A stretch of DNA of 64,000 nucleotides from Leuctra nigra (Eukaryota > Arthropoda > Insecta > Plecoptera > Leuctridae): NCBI GenBank assembly GCA_934045905.1, contig OW203763.1, positions 21,565,108 to 21,629,107 of the forward strand. The letters are read 5' to 3'. The position numbers and the translations under genes were made by a program. This document shows positions 48,790-60,110 of this stretch, one piece after another; position 1 is the stretch's first letter; every line of letters begins with the position of its first letter. The notes beneath the pieces were generated by a model that had not been told where the DNA came from, did not search any database, and was given only the letters and a program-made list of their open reading frames with translations.

Positions 48790-50790
48790 ATGACGTGGAA
48801 TCAGACGAGAGGTTATAAATATTAGCACATAATGTTATCTTCCTTCTTCTCTGATTATACAGAGTGTGAATTGTGCTAAGAATTTCGACCCCTACGTACG
48901 GAACTTCTTAAGGAAATGTGTACAAATACAGGTGGGAAAGGGCTGACAGACAGTAGTGTAGGTTATTCAATATTTAAACAAAATAGCACAATGTATAATA
49001 ACTTCTTTATCGACTTAAAACCATGCTATTTGTCCGGAAGTGACGTCAGTATCAAAAAGCCGATTACTTTGAATGCAGATTAACAGCTGGCGAAAAATAT
49101 TTGTAAGTACAATTTTATTTCGGATATTATTTTTTCTAGGATATTTGTACTATTGTGTTTTGCAATGTGTAGTCTCACCAATGATTTTAATGTGTTTCAA
49201 TGTTAGTCAATTTCGTTGACCTGTATTTTTGTTAGCTGGGCAAAAGATGTTAATCCACACGCGTGGAAAAGTGCCTCGCTTGTGGCACCTTAATGATCTT
49301 GCCCCCGTATCAAATAAATTTTACTTGAAAATTCTTTCCTGAGCACGCTCACTAAATTATTTAGCTTAACTTGAGTAAAATTTGTCTCGCAATTTATAAT
49401 AAGGTTATACATATTTTTACGCGTTCTTAATATCGTTTGGTATATAAGAGAGTGCTTTTGACACTTTTAATTTTGTCCCGGTTTTCCCACCTCTTTAAAC
49501 CCCCCCTCACTGCCCCCCTCTCATTTCCCACCCACCCCTCTTGTGCAGCCATCCCTCATTCTTCCATGAGTTCTTCTTAACCATGAACTCCTCCGGCAAA
49601 TTAAATTCGTCAGCCCGCGAAGTAAGAGTGGCGAAGCTAAGCAACTACTAAGACAACGAACTATACGTTCTATACGTATGCTGCTGTCGGGATAGGAGGC
49701 CCCGAAAAGTCGACGGCGGAAAAAAAAGGTGTGCGAAAGACGTCACGTAGTTTTTGAAAAAGAAGCGGAAAAGAAAAGGTGAAAGAGAATGCCGCCAGGA
49801 AGACGTATATTATCTGTGAAAGGGGAATGGGGAATGGGGGATGGGGATTGGTGAGGGGAAGTTAACGTGGCGTCAGCGAGCGATCAAGAGATGGGAGGTG
49901 TTGCATCCTTTCATCACTGACTGCTGAAATAATTGGAATATAACTATTACATAATTAATTTTTTTTAATTACTTGCAGACTGTTATGCATGTTTCAAAAC
50001 TATAGTTAGTCAAGAAAGGTGTTAGAAGTGTGCACCTAATTTGCACTTATTATGTTTCATTAAAATGATACTTGCAGTTGCATGTGATCTATTCGACTGA
50101 AAAGTTCACGTTTATATGCAACAGTTTACAAAATTATATAATAATAAAAAAATTGTGCATCCTCTCTCTTTGGCCGCATAATTTCGTTGGGTGGAGGGAT
50201 AGATGTTAAGTGAAATGAGTGAACAATAATAAGTATTTTAATATATTCGTTGTTTTTATATCAGATTATTTTTATTGTCGTAGGTACATTATATTTCATT
50301 TGTTATTACTCGTTTTGTTAACCAGCAATTTTTGGATATCCCGTTGCATTTCAATTCAAGACATATTGATAAGGCAACTTTCAAGATTGTATAACACAGT
50401 CCAATTATTTATTTCATTGCACAATTTATATTTGATTGGTTATCAGTAGTAGGCATTGTGTGATCCAGCATAGCTATGCCGCCATTGCTTGCTGCATTGT
50501 GTAGAGGGGAAAGGGGGGGGGGGGGGGGCGTGCAATTTCATTAGGGGGTACAGGTGTGGGTGAACTTGGCAGCTAGAGAATAGGAAGGGAAATGAAGAAA
50601 ATAGGACCAAGAGAAGAAAAGAATTGAGGGGGGAGGGAATAGGGAGGGAAGTAATCAGAAATCGAGAATGATGGGAATTGAAGTGACTTATAAAAAGTTT
50701 GAAGTTTCAACTTCATTAAAAAAAAAAAAATTGACGTGATCGTAAAAATATTAAATTTTTAGACTTTATAAAATATTTCTTCAGTTTTTG
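48790..50790. other. No recognised gene; one GC-richer patch
   Basis: The segment 49440-49900 is GC-richer with pyrimidine-rich then purine-rich halves and a GACGTCAC motif at 49740-49747, a possible CREB/ATF-type site. Poly-G at 50513-50528 is listed separately. Open frames are short. Confidence 0.45.
50513..50528. repeat. 16-nt poly-G tract
   Basis: Sixteen consecutive G. Confidence 0.95.
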
Positions 50791-50795
50791 TTTTC

Positions 50796-51760
50796 TTTTT
50801 TTTTTTTTTTATTTATTGTTGCAAATTAATAGTACATAAGAAAATCCTCAGTCCCACAAAACCAAACAGTGGCTTGTCTGCAGGACTGCTATATATAAAC
50901 AACAACAACAACAACATAAATATACGTCACAATAAAACAACTAATAACTACTTTTAATAATAATAATCATCAAATTCAAATTCAAATTACAAATTACAAA
51001 GTACAGTGTACAAATCCATAGATGCAAATACTACATCAAGGTAAATATCATACAATAATAAATACATAAATAATACATAATATCAGAACACCATAATAAT
51101 AATAATAATAATAATTTCATTCATCCTCCGTGGTGAAAATCCACTCTTTAATTGCCTTTTTAACTGTCTTAAATTTTTCTAAATTTTGTAAACTGGGTGG
51201 AAGTGTGTTGAATAGTTTGGGAATGAGAAATGACCGCTGCTGATCTCCGTATGAATTATGAATGTTGGGAGGCATTACTAATTTATGTTTGTTTCTTGTT
51301 ACGTAATTATGTTGCGCGAGTGCTTTATGTTCATCAGAATTATAATTTGTTATAAGGAAAACGTATAGGTGCAGTTGATGAACTGTCATAAACTGATAAT
51401 TTTTCAAGGCATCTTTTGGGGGGATTATAATTTTAAAAATTCTCTTCTGTATACTATAAATTTTTTTAAGAAATGAGTCCGTTGTGGCACCCCAAGCAAG
51501 TATAGCATATCTAATTACTGATTCAATTAAAGCAAAATAAACTATTTTAAGCGTTGAGTAATTAACGAGTGGTTTTAAAATACGGAGGCTATACATTCCT
51601 GCTCTTAAGCGATTGCAAACCTTTTCGATGTGTTTATCCCATTTAAAATGCTTGTCAATAGTAACTCCTAAATACAAATATGTATTTACATTTCCAATAG
51701 ACATGTTGCATGTACAAACACCTTGAAATAAATTTGTTCTATTGTTGAATTTATATAATA
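50796..51760 (-). mobile_element. 5'-truncated non-LTR retrotransposon, Jockey-like
   Basis: The element runs right to left. It opens inside the reverse-transcriptase ORF near 51760 (an upstream in-frame TAA marks the limit), reaches the ORF stop near 51117, and continues through a roughly 300-bp 3' UTR with AAT and CAA simple repeats. A polyadenylation signal AATAAA (complement at 50812-50817) precedes a 15-nt A tail (the T run at 50796-50810). 5' truncation with an A tail is the normal outcome of target-primed reverse transcription. I could not identify target-site duplications with confidence. Confidence 0.85.
51117..51760 (-). pseudogene. Reverse transcriptase C-terminal fragment of a non-LTR retrotransposon
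   Basis: From its first methionine (51704) the frame encodes 195 residues, with a further 18 or so upstream in frame. Landmarks of the region after the RT palm in Jockey-clade and related insect elements are present in order: YLGVTID (residues 11-17), a helical segment around RLRAGMYSLRIL, WGA (71-73), IQKRIFKII (84-92), HNYVTRNK (132-139) and LFNTLPPSLQ (164-173). The frame ends in WIF-TTEDE. The catalytic palm with its FADD-type motif, the endonuclease and ORF1 are missing, so the copy cannot be autonomous. No frameshift or stop interrupts what remains, which suggests a fairly recent insertion. Clade assignment beyond non-LTR is tentative. Confidence 0.85.
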
Positions 51761-51925
51761 TTTAAGAATGTACGTACCATTTATATAAGTATACACATAT
51801 ATATATATTTATATTAAACAAGCCTATCTAATATTAAAGGTTCTATATGCTTGATGAGTTTAGGTAATTTCTTTAATTGAACTGGAAATAGTTGAATTCA
51901 TCGAAACAGCCGGTATGGGGGTTCT

Positions 51926-51939
51926 CCCCCCCCCCCCCC
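51926..51939. repeat. 14-nt poly-C tract
   Basis: Fourteen consecutive C. Confidence 0.95.
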
Positions 51940-52466
51940 ACATCCCCCCACACATCATTCATTAGCACTCGTCGAGATCTAATTGCTAATCACTAATCAG
52001 AGTGTGTCTTACACACCGCAAATGTACACTGCGTTTTCACCGTTATTACGTTGATGATAACAAAACGAGTTCCTACTCAAAGGTAAATAAGCACACATTG
52101 AACGTTCCATTAATATTTACCTTAATGAGCTTATTGTATAGAAATAAATCAAAAGCGGGAAGCAATGAATAAATCAACAATTGAACAGGTTTGAATTCTA
52201 AACCATTACATCATTTGTGTTCCGTTTGTGTGAGTGTGGGTGGGTGTGTGCTTTTAAAAGAAAAATTGATGGAAAATTGAACTTTTGTTTGTTGTGGTAA
52301 ACGGTAGGGATTATCTCCACCAATTGAACTGCAAATGTCGAGTTGCAAATGAAACGAACGAACCTGTCGACTATATATATATATTTCTGCATAGGGATAG
52401 AAAATCTGGCCGAATCAGCAATTACAACCACCTCTCACCCACCCCCTTCTCTTTTTAACCTCTCTA

Positions 52467-52486
52467 CCCCCCCCCCCCCCCCCCCC
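52467..52486. repeat. 20-nt poly-C tract
   Basis: Twenty consecutive C inside a wider C-rich segment (52429-52526). Confidence 0.95.
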
Positions 52487-55368
52487 TCCCCCTACCCATC
52501 ACTTTGGCAACCCAGCCACCCACCCCTAATTGTAGTTCACAAAGCTACAACACAACATGGCGTCATTTTGGTCTTCACCTCCCTATAACCGCAACACATC
52601 TCCCTACCAACTCCCCAACTCCCACTTCCCTGGAGCTGAATCCTACCAAATCACGCATATACCTCGACACTTTTCAAAGGTAACATTCATTTGTGTTCGA
52701 ATCAATATTTTATGAGCATGTTTCATCCCGTGGTCTTGTTTCTGAAAAATGACAACTGACAAGAGTGGAAATTAGTGGTTGCCTCGCCCTCGATGTTGTT
52801 ACTGAATTCGTTGTCACAGATTTTACACAAACAGTTTACAATATTTAGACACTCAAAGCTCAAAGGTACGAAAAATAAGTGGCTATTTCTTCGTTTTCCC
52901 TGTAATATAAACGAACAGCAATGTTTATGAGTTTTCTAGCTTTTCATTTCGAATGTTTCGGGAAGGTCAACTGAAAATGTGAGAAGTAATATGATGATGA
53001 TGATATGATGTTAATATTATCTTATGATCCTAAATTTACGAAAAATTACTTATTAAAGATGACACCTTGGACTGTCAATTAATAAAAATAAAAAATATTG
53101 GTGATTACTTAGTAAAAATTTTATATTTTGACTTTACACTTAGAATTATTCAAAGATTATGTATTTGTGTATCTTTTTCGTTCACATTCATCTGACAATG
53201 ATCTGACGAGTCCCACTGAAACGCCAGAAATAAAAAAATAAAATTAAACCTGCAGATGTGAGCAAACTTTATGCATTATTTCAGTAATAAATTGCAAATT
53301 GCAAATTGATTGGCAAAAACATGATCGACAGCTCACCTGTCGCAAAGAACCGAAATGAACGGAAACATGTTCCAGTGACAAGTTTACGCGAAATCTTCTA
53401 AGAATAGGTTCCACACTTGAGTTGTGTTAAGAGTGGAATAATTGAGCGTCTTGACTGTTTTATTATCGTGGTCACCTGTTGCGAGCTTTTAGTTCTCTGC
53501 CATTGTGTGCTGTCCATTTGGTCCAAGGCTAAGACGGAGCAAGATTTGTTTCAACATCAAAGAAAATATAATGAGCTTTATTTACATAACCTTCATAGGT
53601 TGAAGAGTATCTATTACGTGTTACTAAATCAAGCAAACTGAGGGGTAAGTTGAATGTAGCTGAAAATCAAAAATGTTGCTATTTCGTTTCTAGCTACAGG
53701 CTACAGGTTGCTTAATCTAGTAAAACTAGGAAAACTGAGCCCAAAACTATGGCCATATCTTAGGTATTTACACCAAGATTTCTAAAAATAAGTTATAATA
53801 TTTTTAAAATATATAATACTCTCATTATTTTGCTGGGGGTGTTATTGAAATTTCATTGTTGTAATATAAATAGCAGAGCATAATGATCGAAAAGCCTATT
53901 GAAATATGAACTAATTTCAGCGAGATAACAAAGACTGATGTCAACAGCAGACATATGACGTCACACTGTTATCAGCCACTGGTCTTATCATGATTACATT
54001 CTGTTTATGTATTAATCTGCCGAAAACTGACGTGCGATGTTTATTAGAGTCAGGTGTTGTAATTTACTCATTTCATAGACCATCCATAACACCAGAACAT
54101 ATTAATCGGGATCCAAAACGTGAATATTTTCAATAATTCGTGTTTTTATTGAAATTTATTTTGAGTTTATTTGACATCAATGTAGAAATTGTATATACGA
54201 ATTTATTATAATAGAAATAATTAATTTTCATTCTTTCTTGTAGAAAAATCAAAAAGCGTTTATCATTGATAAAATTAAATCATACTTACCTAACTCGATA
54301 GGGCATTTATTTATTTGTTTCTGTTACATATTGTTATCTCTTATTTGAAATAAAATATTTTGAGTCCATATAAAAGTCTTCAAAAGAATTATAAAAGTTA
54401 TCAAAGAATTGTTTCGATATGAACTCTGTATTTGTCATTCATCAGAGTGAATGAATACATAGGAATTTAAATTATAACATAGGAGTTGGATAATTCGTTT
54501 CATACGAGTCCTCTCGCTAATAAAAGTCAAATATTCGAACACTTCGGTTCCATGTGGATGCTGAACAAAAACATCGCTATTCTTAATAATCAAAATTGAG
54601 TTCATGGTGCATTTAATACGCCACATGGCCTCTGGATGCACTGTTGCCAGTTTTATGTCGATACTTAAGATAACGTTATTTAGTTGTGTAGGGTTATTCG
54701 AGGATTTCAACTTGGGAAGATTGTACGTAAACTAATAAATTTGATGGTTGATTTTGGTACTACAAGGTAAAGCTTTCTATGTAACTAGGTAAGGGTTAAT
54801 ATAAGTGTTACGTTGATCAACTTATATCGACGACAGAAGAATGCCAGACAGGCAATAATGTTGTTATTACTCGAGTTATACTCCAGTATTAATTACTCTT
54901 AAAATCCTCATCTCCATTAACTATACTGAAGACATAATGGTTTTCAAAATATTAACATTATTGAGCCAATATTATTTACTTCTTAATTTGACTATTTTGG
55001 CATTGGCATAAGGGTTCTTGTTATCAAGAAACAAGTATGGTACATAGGTATTCCTTGAAAGTCCAAGCTGAAAAGTTGAGATCTATGAACTACGAGAAGT
55101 GCTCCAAAATTCAGTATAAAAACTCGTATGTTTGTGGTAATTTTCTGCTTATTTAAAAATCGAATTTGAAATCGAAAATCGAATTCGAATCGAATTAGTT
55201 TGACTGGCTCAGGCTTTAGCTTTAGCGAGCACCCCGATCAGAGAGTACCTTTATGCGACCGACATTCAATCATCGTTGATGATCAGCTGCAACAGAAAAA
55301 TACAAGTAAATATGAAGTGCAGCGTTGGATAGGTTACACCTTAATGATATAAAACATTTTTTATTTTT

Positions 55369-55735
55369 GGTGGAGGTGCCGTGTTTTTGGTAACAAGGAG
55401 TAATGGGAGTGTTTTCTGTGTCATGGCGGTAATATAACTGCTATGTTACATTTGACACAACGGAGCTGCAACAGCGTGCAAAACGAATTCGTCTGAATCA
55501 AAACTGAGAACATGGCACCTCCACCACCAAACAAATTGTCTAAGAATCAACTAATTTTCACATAATCGTTGTTAAGAAACTGCAGTGATGTATTAACAAC
55601 GTGAAAATCAGTTTATCTTAGACAATCACTAATCACAATCACTTTGTTTTGGTGGAGGTGCCATGTTCTTAGTTTCGATTCGGTTTTGTGCGAAGTAACA
55701 TGTCCATTATATCAAACATTTCATGTGAAGGTGCC
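55369..55735. mobile_element. Cluster of GGTGGAGGTGCC motifs in alternating orientation
   Basis: Motif copies lie at 55369-55380 (plus), 55514-55525 (minus), 55651-55662 (plus) and, diverged, at 55725-55735 (plus). The second and third form the ends of a long inverted repeat (listed next). The first and second also face each other across about 130 bp. There is no coding capacity. The arrangement suggests a foldback or MITE-like non-autonomous element, possibly with nested insertions. The superfamily is unknown. Confidence 0.5.
55495..55681. repeat. Foldback inverted repeat with arms of 81 and 89 bp
   Basis: The left arm (55495-55575) and right arm (55593-55681) are inverted copies with scattered mismatches and a few indels around a 17-bp spacer. 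Shared blocks, read from the left, are GAATC, GAACATGGCACCTCCACC, TTGTCTAAGA, ATTTTCAC and CGTTGTTAA. No clear target-site duplication is visible at the outer ends. Confidence 0.8.
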
Positions 55736-55739
55736 ACGT

Positions 55740-58500
55740 TTCTATTTATTAATTCATTTTTATCTGGAGGTAGACACATAGTAATGGGCATGTTTATTTT
55801 AAGCAGCAGATGCCTGTACATTAAAGTTTTCATATAGATATACCTATTGGCGTCTGGTTTTGCGGTTCATACTATATTTGATAACTCTAGTGGAGGGGGA
55901 GGTGGAGGAGGGGGCTCCACTATGCTGATATGTGCATAGTTTATTGTCAATTGTTGTCCATATAGAGTATACCAACCTGGCAAAGTTATAAGGTGGGTCT
56001 GTTTTTATATTTTTTTTTCTTGGAGGGGCTGGGAAACGATTGACTTTTGAAACCAGATGTGCCTTTTTCCCTTCTATATCGGTGCTAGAAAATATCTCTC
56101 ATATAACGTCTTCACACCCTTACATTCGAGAGAGTCAGAAAAGAAGTTTTACCGATGGTTTTTACCTCCAAGTGGCTTGCATATGATCGTTCTTACGTTC
56201 TCTTCCATATGTTCTGGTTTACTATCGTTTTACACTTTGTTATGTTGAGTTTGACAGCACTGTCTAACTGCTGTCACACACATTTAGCTGCGTTTTATAT
56301 TGGAGTTTATTTTACATGATTTTTCGGATTCGCTTCGCAATTTAGTAAGTGCACATCCGTTCAACAATGGAATGTTAAAATTTAATTCACTTCTATTGAA
56401 CGTCTTGCTAAATTATGTGCTGTATTGTTTGGTGACTTGCAGTCGTTACTACCTACTGTATTCCATTGCTGTACGGCTAACATTAGCACCTATATAGTAT
56501 GATAAAGAATAAGAAATTGTATTTTGTAAAATCTTATTAAAAATATAGATTTTGAAGTATACGTTAATAAAGAATGCTGTTCTTTAACATTCTATTTTAG
56601 GAAATGCCCATACTTTCGATGTTGCTTTTGAATCTATAATACAATCAAATGCCACCTAAACAAACAAGTTCACAAATAAATCACATGTTTTATTTTACAT
56701 GAAACTGGATAGATTTCAATTTACAACCAATCCATCATTTCGAATGCCACCTAAAAGTCGTCACCCTCCAATTTGCCTGATCTTTCCAAAGGCTCGGGTC
56801 GTCGCATTAGGCCCTGTGGCCTGTGCATGCAATTGAGGGTGCGTATTTAGACAGATGGCCACGCGGTAAGTCGAGAAGGGTTCACAACCAGGATTCATAT
56901 TCAATCAATCAATCCTGCTCTCTTAACACGGCTAGCTCAGGAACAATCGTCCCTAAGGATTTGACACTATTTTACTAGCAATGTCTGTGACTAGGTTGTC
57001 ACCGTGTTTCGTCATATCCATGTCACTCCACTGACTCGAAATACACCCTCAGTGTAATATGATAACATGGAACAAATATATTATTTTAAAGTTTTCTGTT
57101 ATGTTTAATACATGTAGGGCCAATAATGATTTATGACAAGTGGACCAAGCTTGAATATTGCTCAGAGCCCTCCCCCTACCCTCTGAAGGACAAGGTATAT
57201 CGCTATCCAAATAAGTCCTAAAATATTTGGTGCTCTTATTGTTTTAAAGGGCCTTAGGTACTCTTTTATAGACTTATTTAACCGACAGGACAATTTTCCC
57301 TCATGACATAATTTTAAATTTTGCACAAGATTGTATTCTCCTTATTGTATTTCGGGAGAAAGTCCAGGATTTGGTTCTAAACAAAATGTTTGTTAACTTC
57401 AACTCTTAAACTTGTTGGATCTGTTATCCCATTCCCATGTATTCCCATTCTATATGTATTGATTCAGAAATCAGATATAATTTATTTTGTATAATGAAGG
57501 ATATCTTCGTAGCTACGTCACTGATAGGGGCCTTATCTAGAAACCAGATTCCATTAAAACTTAACATTTTAATCATTATATTAACGCCCTTTGTTCTTTT
57601 GCAACTAAATATACGATTCTAGTACTCACAGGGGCTTTAAAGTATACACTTGTTTTTAAATAAATAATTCATGATGCTATTAAAACCAGAAGGTACTGTA
57701 TTTTAATTTTCGTCCGTGAATGAGCGTAATAATGAAGTTATGATAGGTGGTATAGCAGACGAAGAAGCCTATAAATCGATGTTACGTACGAGTGTGTGTG
57801 TTGGATATATATATATATATATACACACACCGTACATTGACTGTGGCACGTTAGTGGGAGTGTATCGGGGGTAGTAGCTAACCCCTAAACACAAGGGTTT
57901 CCACTTTATCCAACTGGTTCGCCACTCAGCTCCATGTAATGGTTGAAAAAGCTTCATTTTGCGTACATGAATTATTACCCTTGTATATGGGTTCGGACTT
58001 CTTTCTGGACTCTTCGTTTATTGCAAAGATAGACCGATATCGTAGAACCTATAATAATGGACCAATTACAGGTACATAATGTCGACTTTCATTTTTAAAA
58101 GAACTGTTTTATTTTTAAGTAACTTTTCTCTCGACACCGGATTTAAGAAATCTTTCATTTGGCAATAAAAATCACGTTTTATAGAGAAGGTTTCTTTAAT
58201 GCCGTGCACATCTGTAAAGCATTCTGCTTTTTCGTAAATAAACTGAGGTTGAAGCTTAACTAACCCTCTCCATTTGCTCAGTAGAATGGAGAGAATGATG
58301 CCTATCACTTCTTTCTCTTAATAATTATAACATTCATCCACATTATCATCGATGTATATTTTGTACCAATACTGGTTGCAAATAAGTGATAACCATAGTT
58401 GATCACAATCATATACCTACAACTAAGACATGGTCAATTTCTTTCCAACTACATTTGTGTAGTACTTCAATAGTTTTCTAAATGGCTCATATGATTCACC
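55740..58500. other. No recognised gene
   Basis: Open frames are short. The segment 56755-57060 is GC-balanced unique sequence with the near-palindrome AGGCCCTGTGGCCT at about 56811-56824 and may be conserved non-coding DNA. An AT repeat flanked by GT and AC runs occurs at 57791-57831. Confidence 0.45.
57791..57831. repeat. GT-AT-AC compound microsatellite with cruciform symmetry
   Basis: GTGTGTGTG, then about nine AT units (57805-57822), then ACACACAC. The GT and AC ends are complementary, and the AT centre is self-complementary, so the whole block can extrude as a cruciform. Confidence 0.8.
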
Positions 58501-58509
58501 AAGCGTGAA

Positions 58510-58700
58510 TTCCTGTAAAGACAGTTGACGCACTCATCTGTCTTCTGGAGCCACTGGTTCGAGCCCTGACTCGGCTCACCGTCATACGTGTATCTCAGTT
58601 GCGAGAATGCTAATCAGTAATCAAGTTCCAAGTAACAGTTAACAGACAGTTAACAGACTGTTAACAGTCGCCTTCCTCCTCATCTTGCGTCCTCGTCATC
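58510..58700 (+). repeat. tRNA-derived SINE, second family
   Basis: A B box GGTTCGAGCCC lies at 58556-58566. An A-box-like GTTGACGCACTCATCTG lies upstream at about tRNA spacing. The tail contains three 11-bp units of ACAGTTAACAG type (58635-58667). It lies immediately upstream of another SINE. Confidence 0.5.
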
Positions 58701-58744
58701 GTTCCCACCTAATACTTCTCGTAATCATTGTCGAGTTGATTCAG

Positions 58745-58870
58745 GCATTGATCTGAATTCGCGCCACAAAGTCCCGGTTTCGATCCCGCGGTTGTCCTTC
58801 CTGACTGAGTGTGGTTTTCCTCAGTCTAGAGGCAAATACTGTCAAGATTTCTTACTCAATATGCCACGAT
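58745..58870 (+). repeat. SINE family 1 copy interrupted by a hAT-like insertion
   Basis: B box CGGTTTCGATCCC (58775-58787) and the body signatures CCTTCCTGACTGAG, GGTTTTCCTCAGTCTAGAGG, CAAATACTG and ATGCCACG match the 40676 copy in order. The copy stops at GCCACGAT, exactly where a hAT-like end begins. The expected continuation (CATCTCC-type) is absent here. Confidence 0.65.
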
Positions 58871-59035
58871 CAGTGTTGTGACTTATCTAGATAAAATTAT
58901 CTAGATAATTATCTAGATAATTATTTTTTATCTTTATCTTTATCTAGATAAATAATTTTCATGTTATCTTTATCTTTATCTAGATAAAAAAATCGTTATC
59001 TTTTGTTTTTATCTAGATAAAAAATATTTATCTAT
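58871..59035 (+). mobile_element. hAT-like terminus with six TTATCTAGATAA palindromes
   Basis: CAGTGTTG at 58871-58878 resembles hAT-superfamily terminal inverted repeats. It is followed by six exact copies of the 12-bp palindrome TTATCTAGATAA, starting at 58883, 58897, 58909, 58940, 58976 and 59009, interspersed with TTATCTTTATC. Clustered short subterminal repeats near a hAT end are typical transposase-binding sites. The preceding GCCACGAT is a candidate 8-bp target duplication. The opposite end was not found before the assembly gap, so the element is incomplete or decayed. Confidence 0.55.
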
Positions 59036-59063
59036 TTTAATTTTAAAATACCATGTAATGTAA

Positions 59064-59449
59064 ATCCCCATAAAAAACACTCCGTGTAAAAATACCAGCT
59101 AAGTCTCTTCAACTATAAAAAAATAGAAGAAATCTAAAAATTCAGCACTGAAAAGGTGTGATATCAAAAAATGGGCCAAGTCAAAACTTAATTTTAAAAA
59201 CCAAAATATACTTGGCGCATCGTGTATATTATAGAAGTGCCAAAAATCATTGTGCCTAAATATATATAATATACCTATAATGCCTTAAAAAACGATGGCC
59301 AAGTATATTTTGGTTTTTAAATTAAGTTTTGACTTGGCCCATTTTTTGATATCACTACTTTTCAGTGCTGAATTTTAAGATTTCTTCTATTTTTTTATAG
59401 TTGAAGAGACTTGGCTGGTATTTTTACACGGAGTGTTTTTTATGGGGAT
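59064..59449. repeat. Large inverted repeat with arms of about 158 bp
   Basis: The arms 59064-59222 and 59293-59449 are nearly identical inverted copies around a 70-bp AT-rich spacer. Differences are a few single-base changes and short indels, for example CAGCTAAG against CAGCCAAG and a one-base difference in an A run. The outer ends read ATCCCCATAAAAAACACTCC. There is no open frame. It may be a MITE, or the body of the element whose left end is at 58871. The high arm identity indicates recent origin or gene conversion. Confidence 0.9.
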
Positions 59450-59454
59450 ATCAC

Positions 59455-59910
59455 TCCTTTTTTAGATTATTCTCACAACGTGTAACACTTATCGGGGCAA
59501 CAATGACTAATTTCTTTAAAAATAATAAGCAATCCGATTTGGTAACTAAGAAAAGTTGCGTTTGGTACTAAATAATGCTATTAATGATAGTACATGAAGT
59601 ATAGCGAAAGCTTCGATCGAATCGGTTCAGCCGTTTTTGAGATATGGCATCTTTTCCGGTTTTCAAAATGGCGGCTGAAATAACTGCCACCTAGAATTTA
59701 TTTATATAAATGATATGCATCATTATAAGCCTTCTAAATATGTAGTTATTCTAGTAAAAGATTATGAAAGTCTGATTCTTCATTATTATGACGTCATTTC
59801 CGGTTTCAGTTATAGTAGATTTCTACTTCAACTATTGATATTCCATATATATGACCGTTTGAATCATTTGGCGCTGTTTCAATCCGATCGGTCTAGCCGT
59901 TTTTGAGATA
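59455..59910. repeat. Diverged repeat with a recurrent CAGCCGTTTTTGAGATA motif
   Basis: The phrase CGGTTCAGCCGTTTTTGAGA (59624-59643) recurs as CGGTCTAGCCGTTTTTGAGA (59889-59908), about 265 bp later and just before the gap. Both are preceded by a C/G-rich GATCGAATC or AATCCGATC. A TTTCCGGTTT phrase also occurs twice (about 59654 and 59799). These look like two diverged units of a repeat that continues into the gap. Confidence 0.5.
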
Positions 59911-60110
59911 NNNNNNNNNNNNNNNNNNNNNNNNNNNNNNNNNNNNNNNNNNNNNNNNNNNNNNNNNNNNNNNNNNNNNNNNNNNNNNNNNNNNNNNNNN
60001 NNNNNNNNNNNNNNNNNNNNNNNNNNNNNNNNNNNNNNNNNNNNNNNNNNNNNNNNNNNNNNNNNNNNNNNNNNNNNNNNNNNNNNNNNNNNNNNNNNNN
60101 NNNNNNNNNN
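59911..60110. other. Assembly gap (200 N)
   Basis: Exactly 200 undetermined bases. The round number suggests a placeholder, so the true distance is unknown. It follows repetitive sequence, which probably caused the gap. Confidence 0.98.

Larger units (their letters stand above)
51765..55350. other. No recognised gene
   Basis: AT-rich DNA. Poly-C tracts at 51926-51939 and 52467-52486 are listed separately. The open frames at 53417-53641 and 54435-54710 have no identifiable domain. Confidence 0.5.

Noticed and set aside
49628..49660. String CGAAGCTAAGCAAC resembling the internal region of 5S rRNA
   Set aside because: Similarity is limited to about 14 bases. The rest of a 5S gene is absent.
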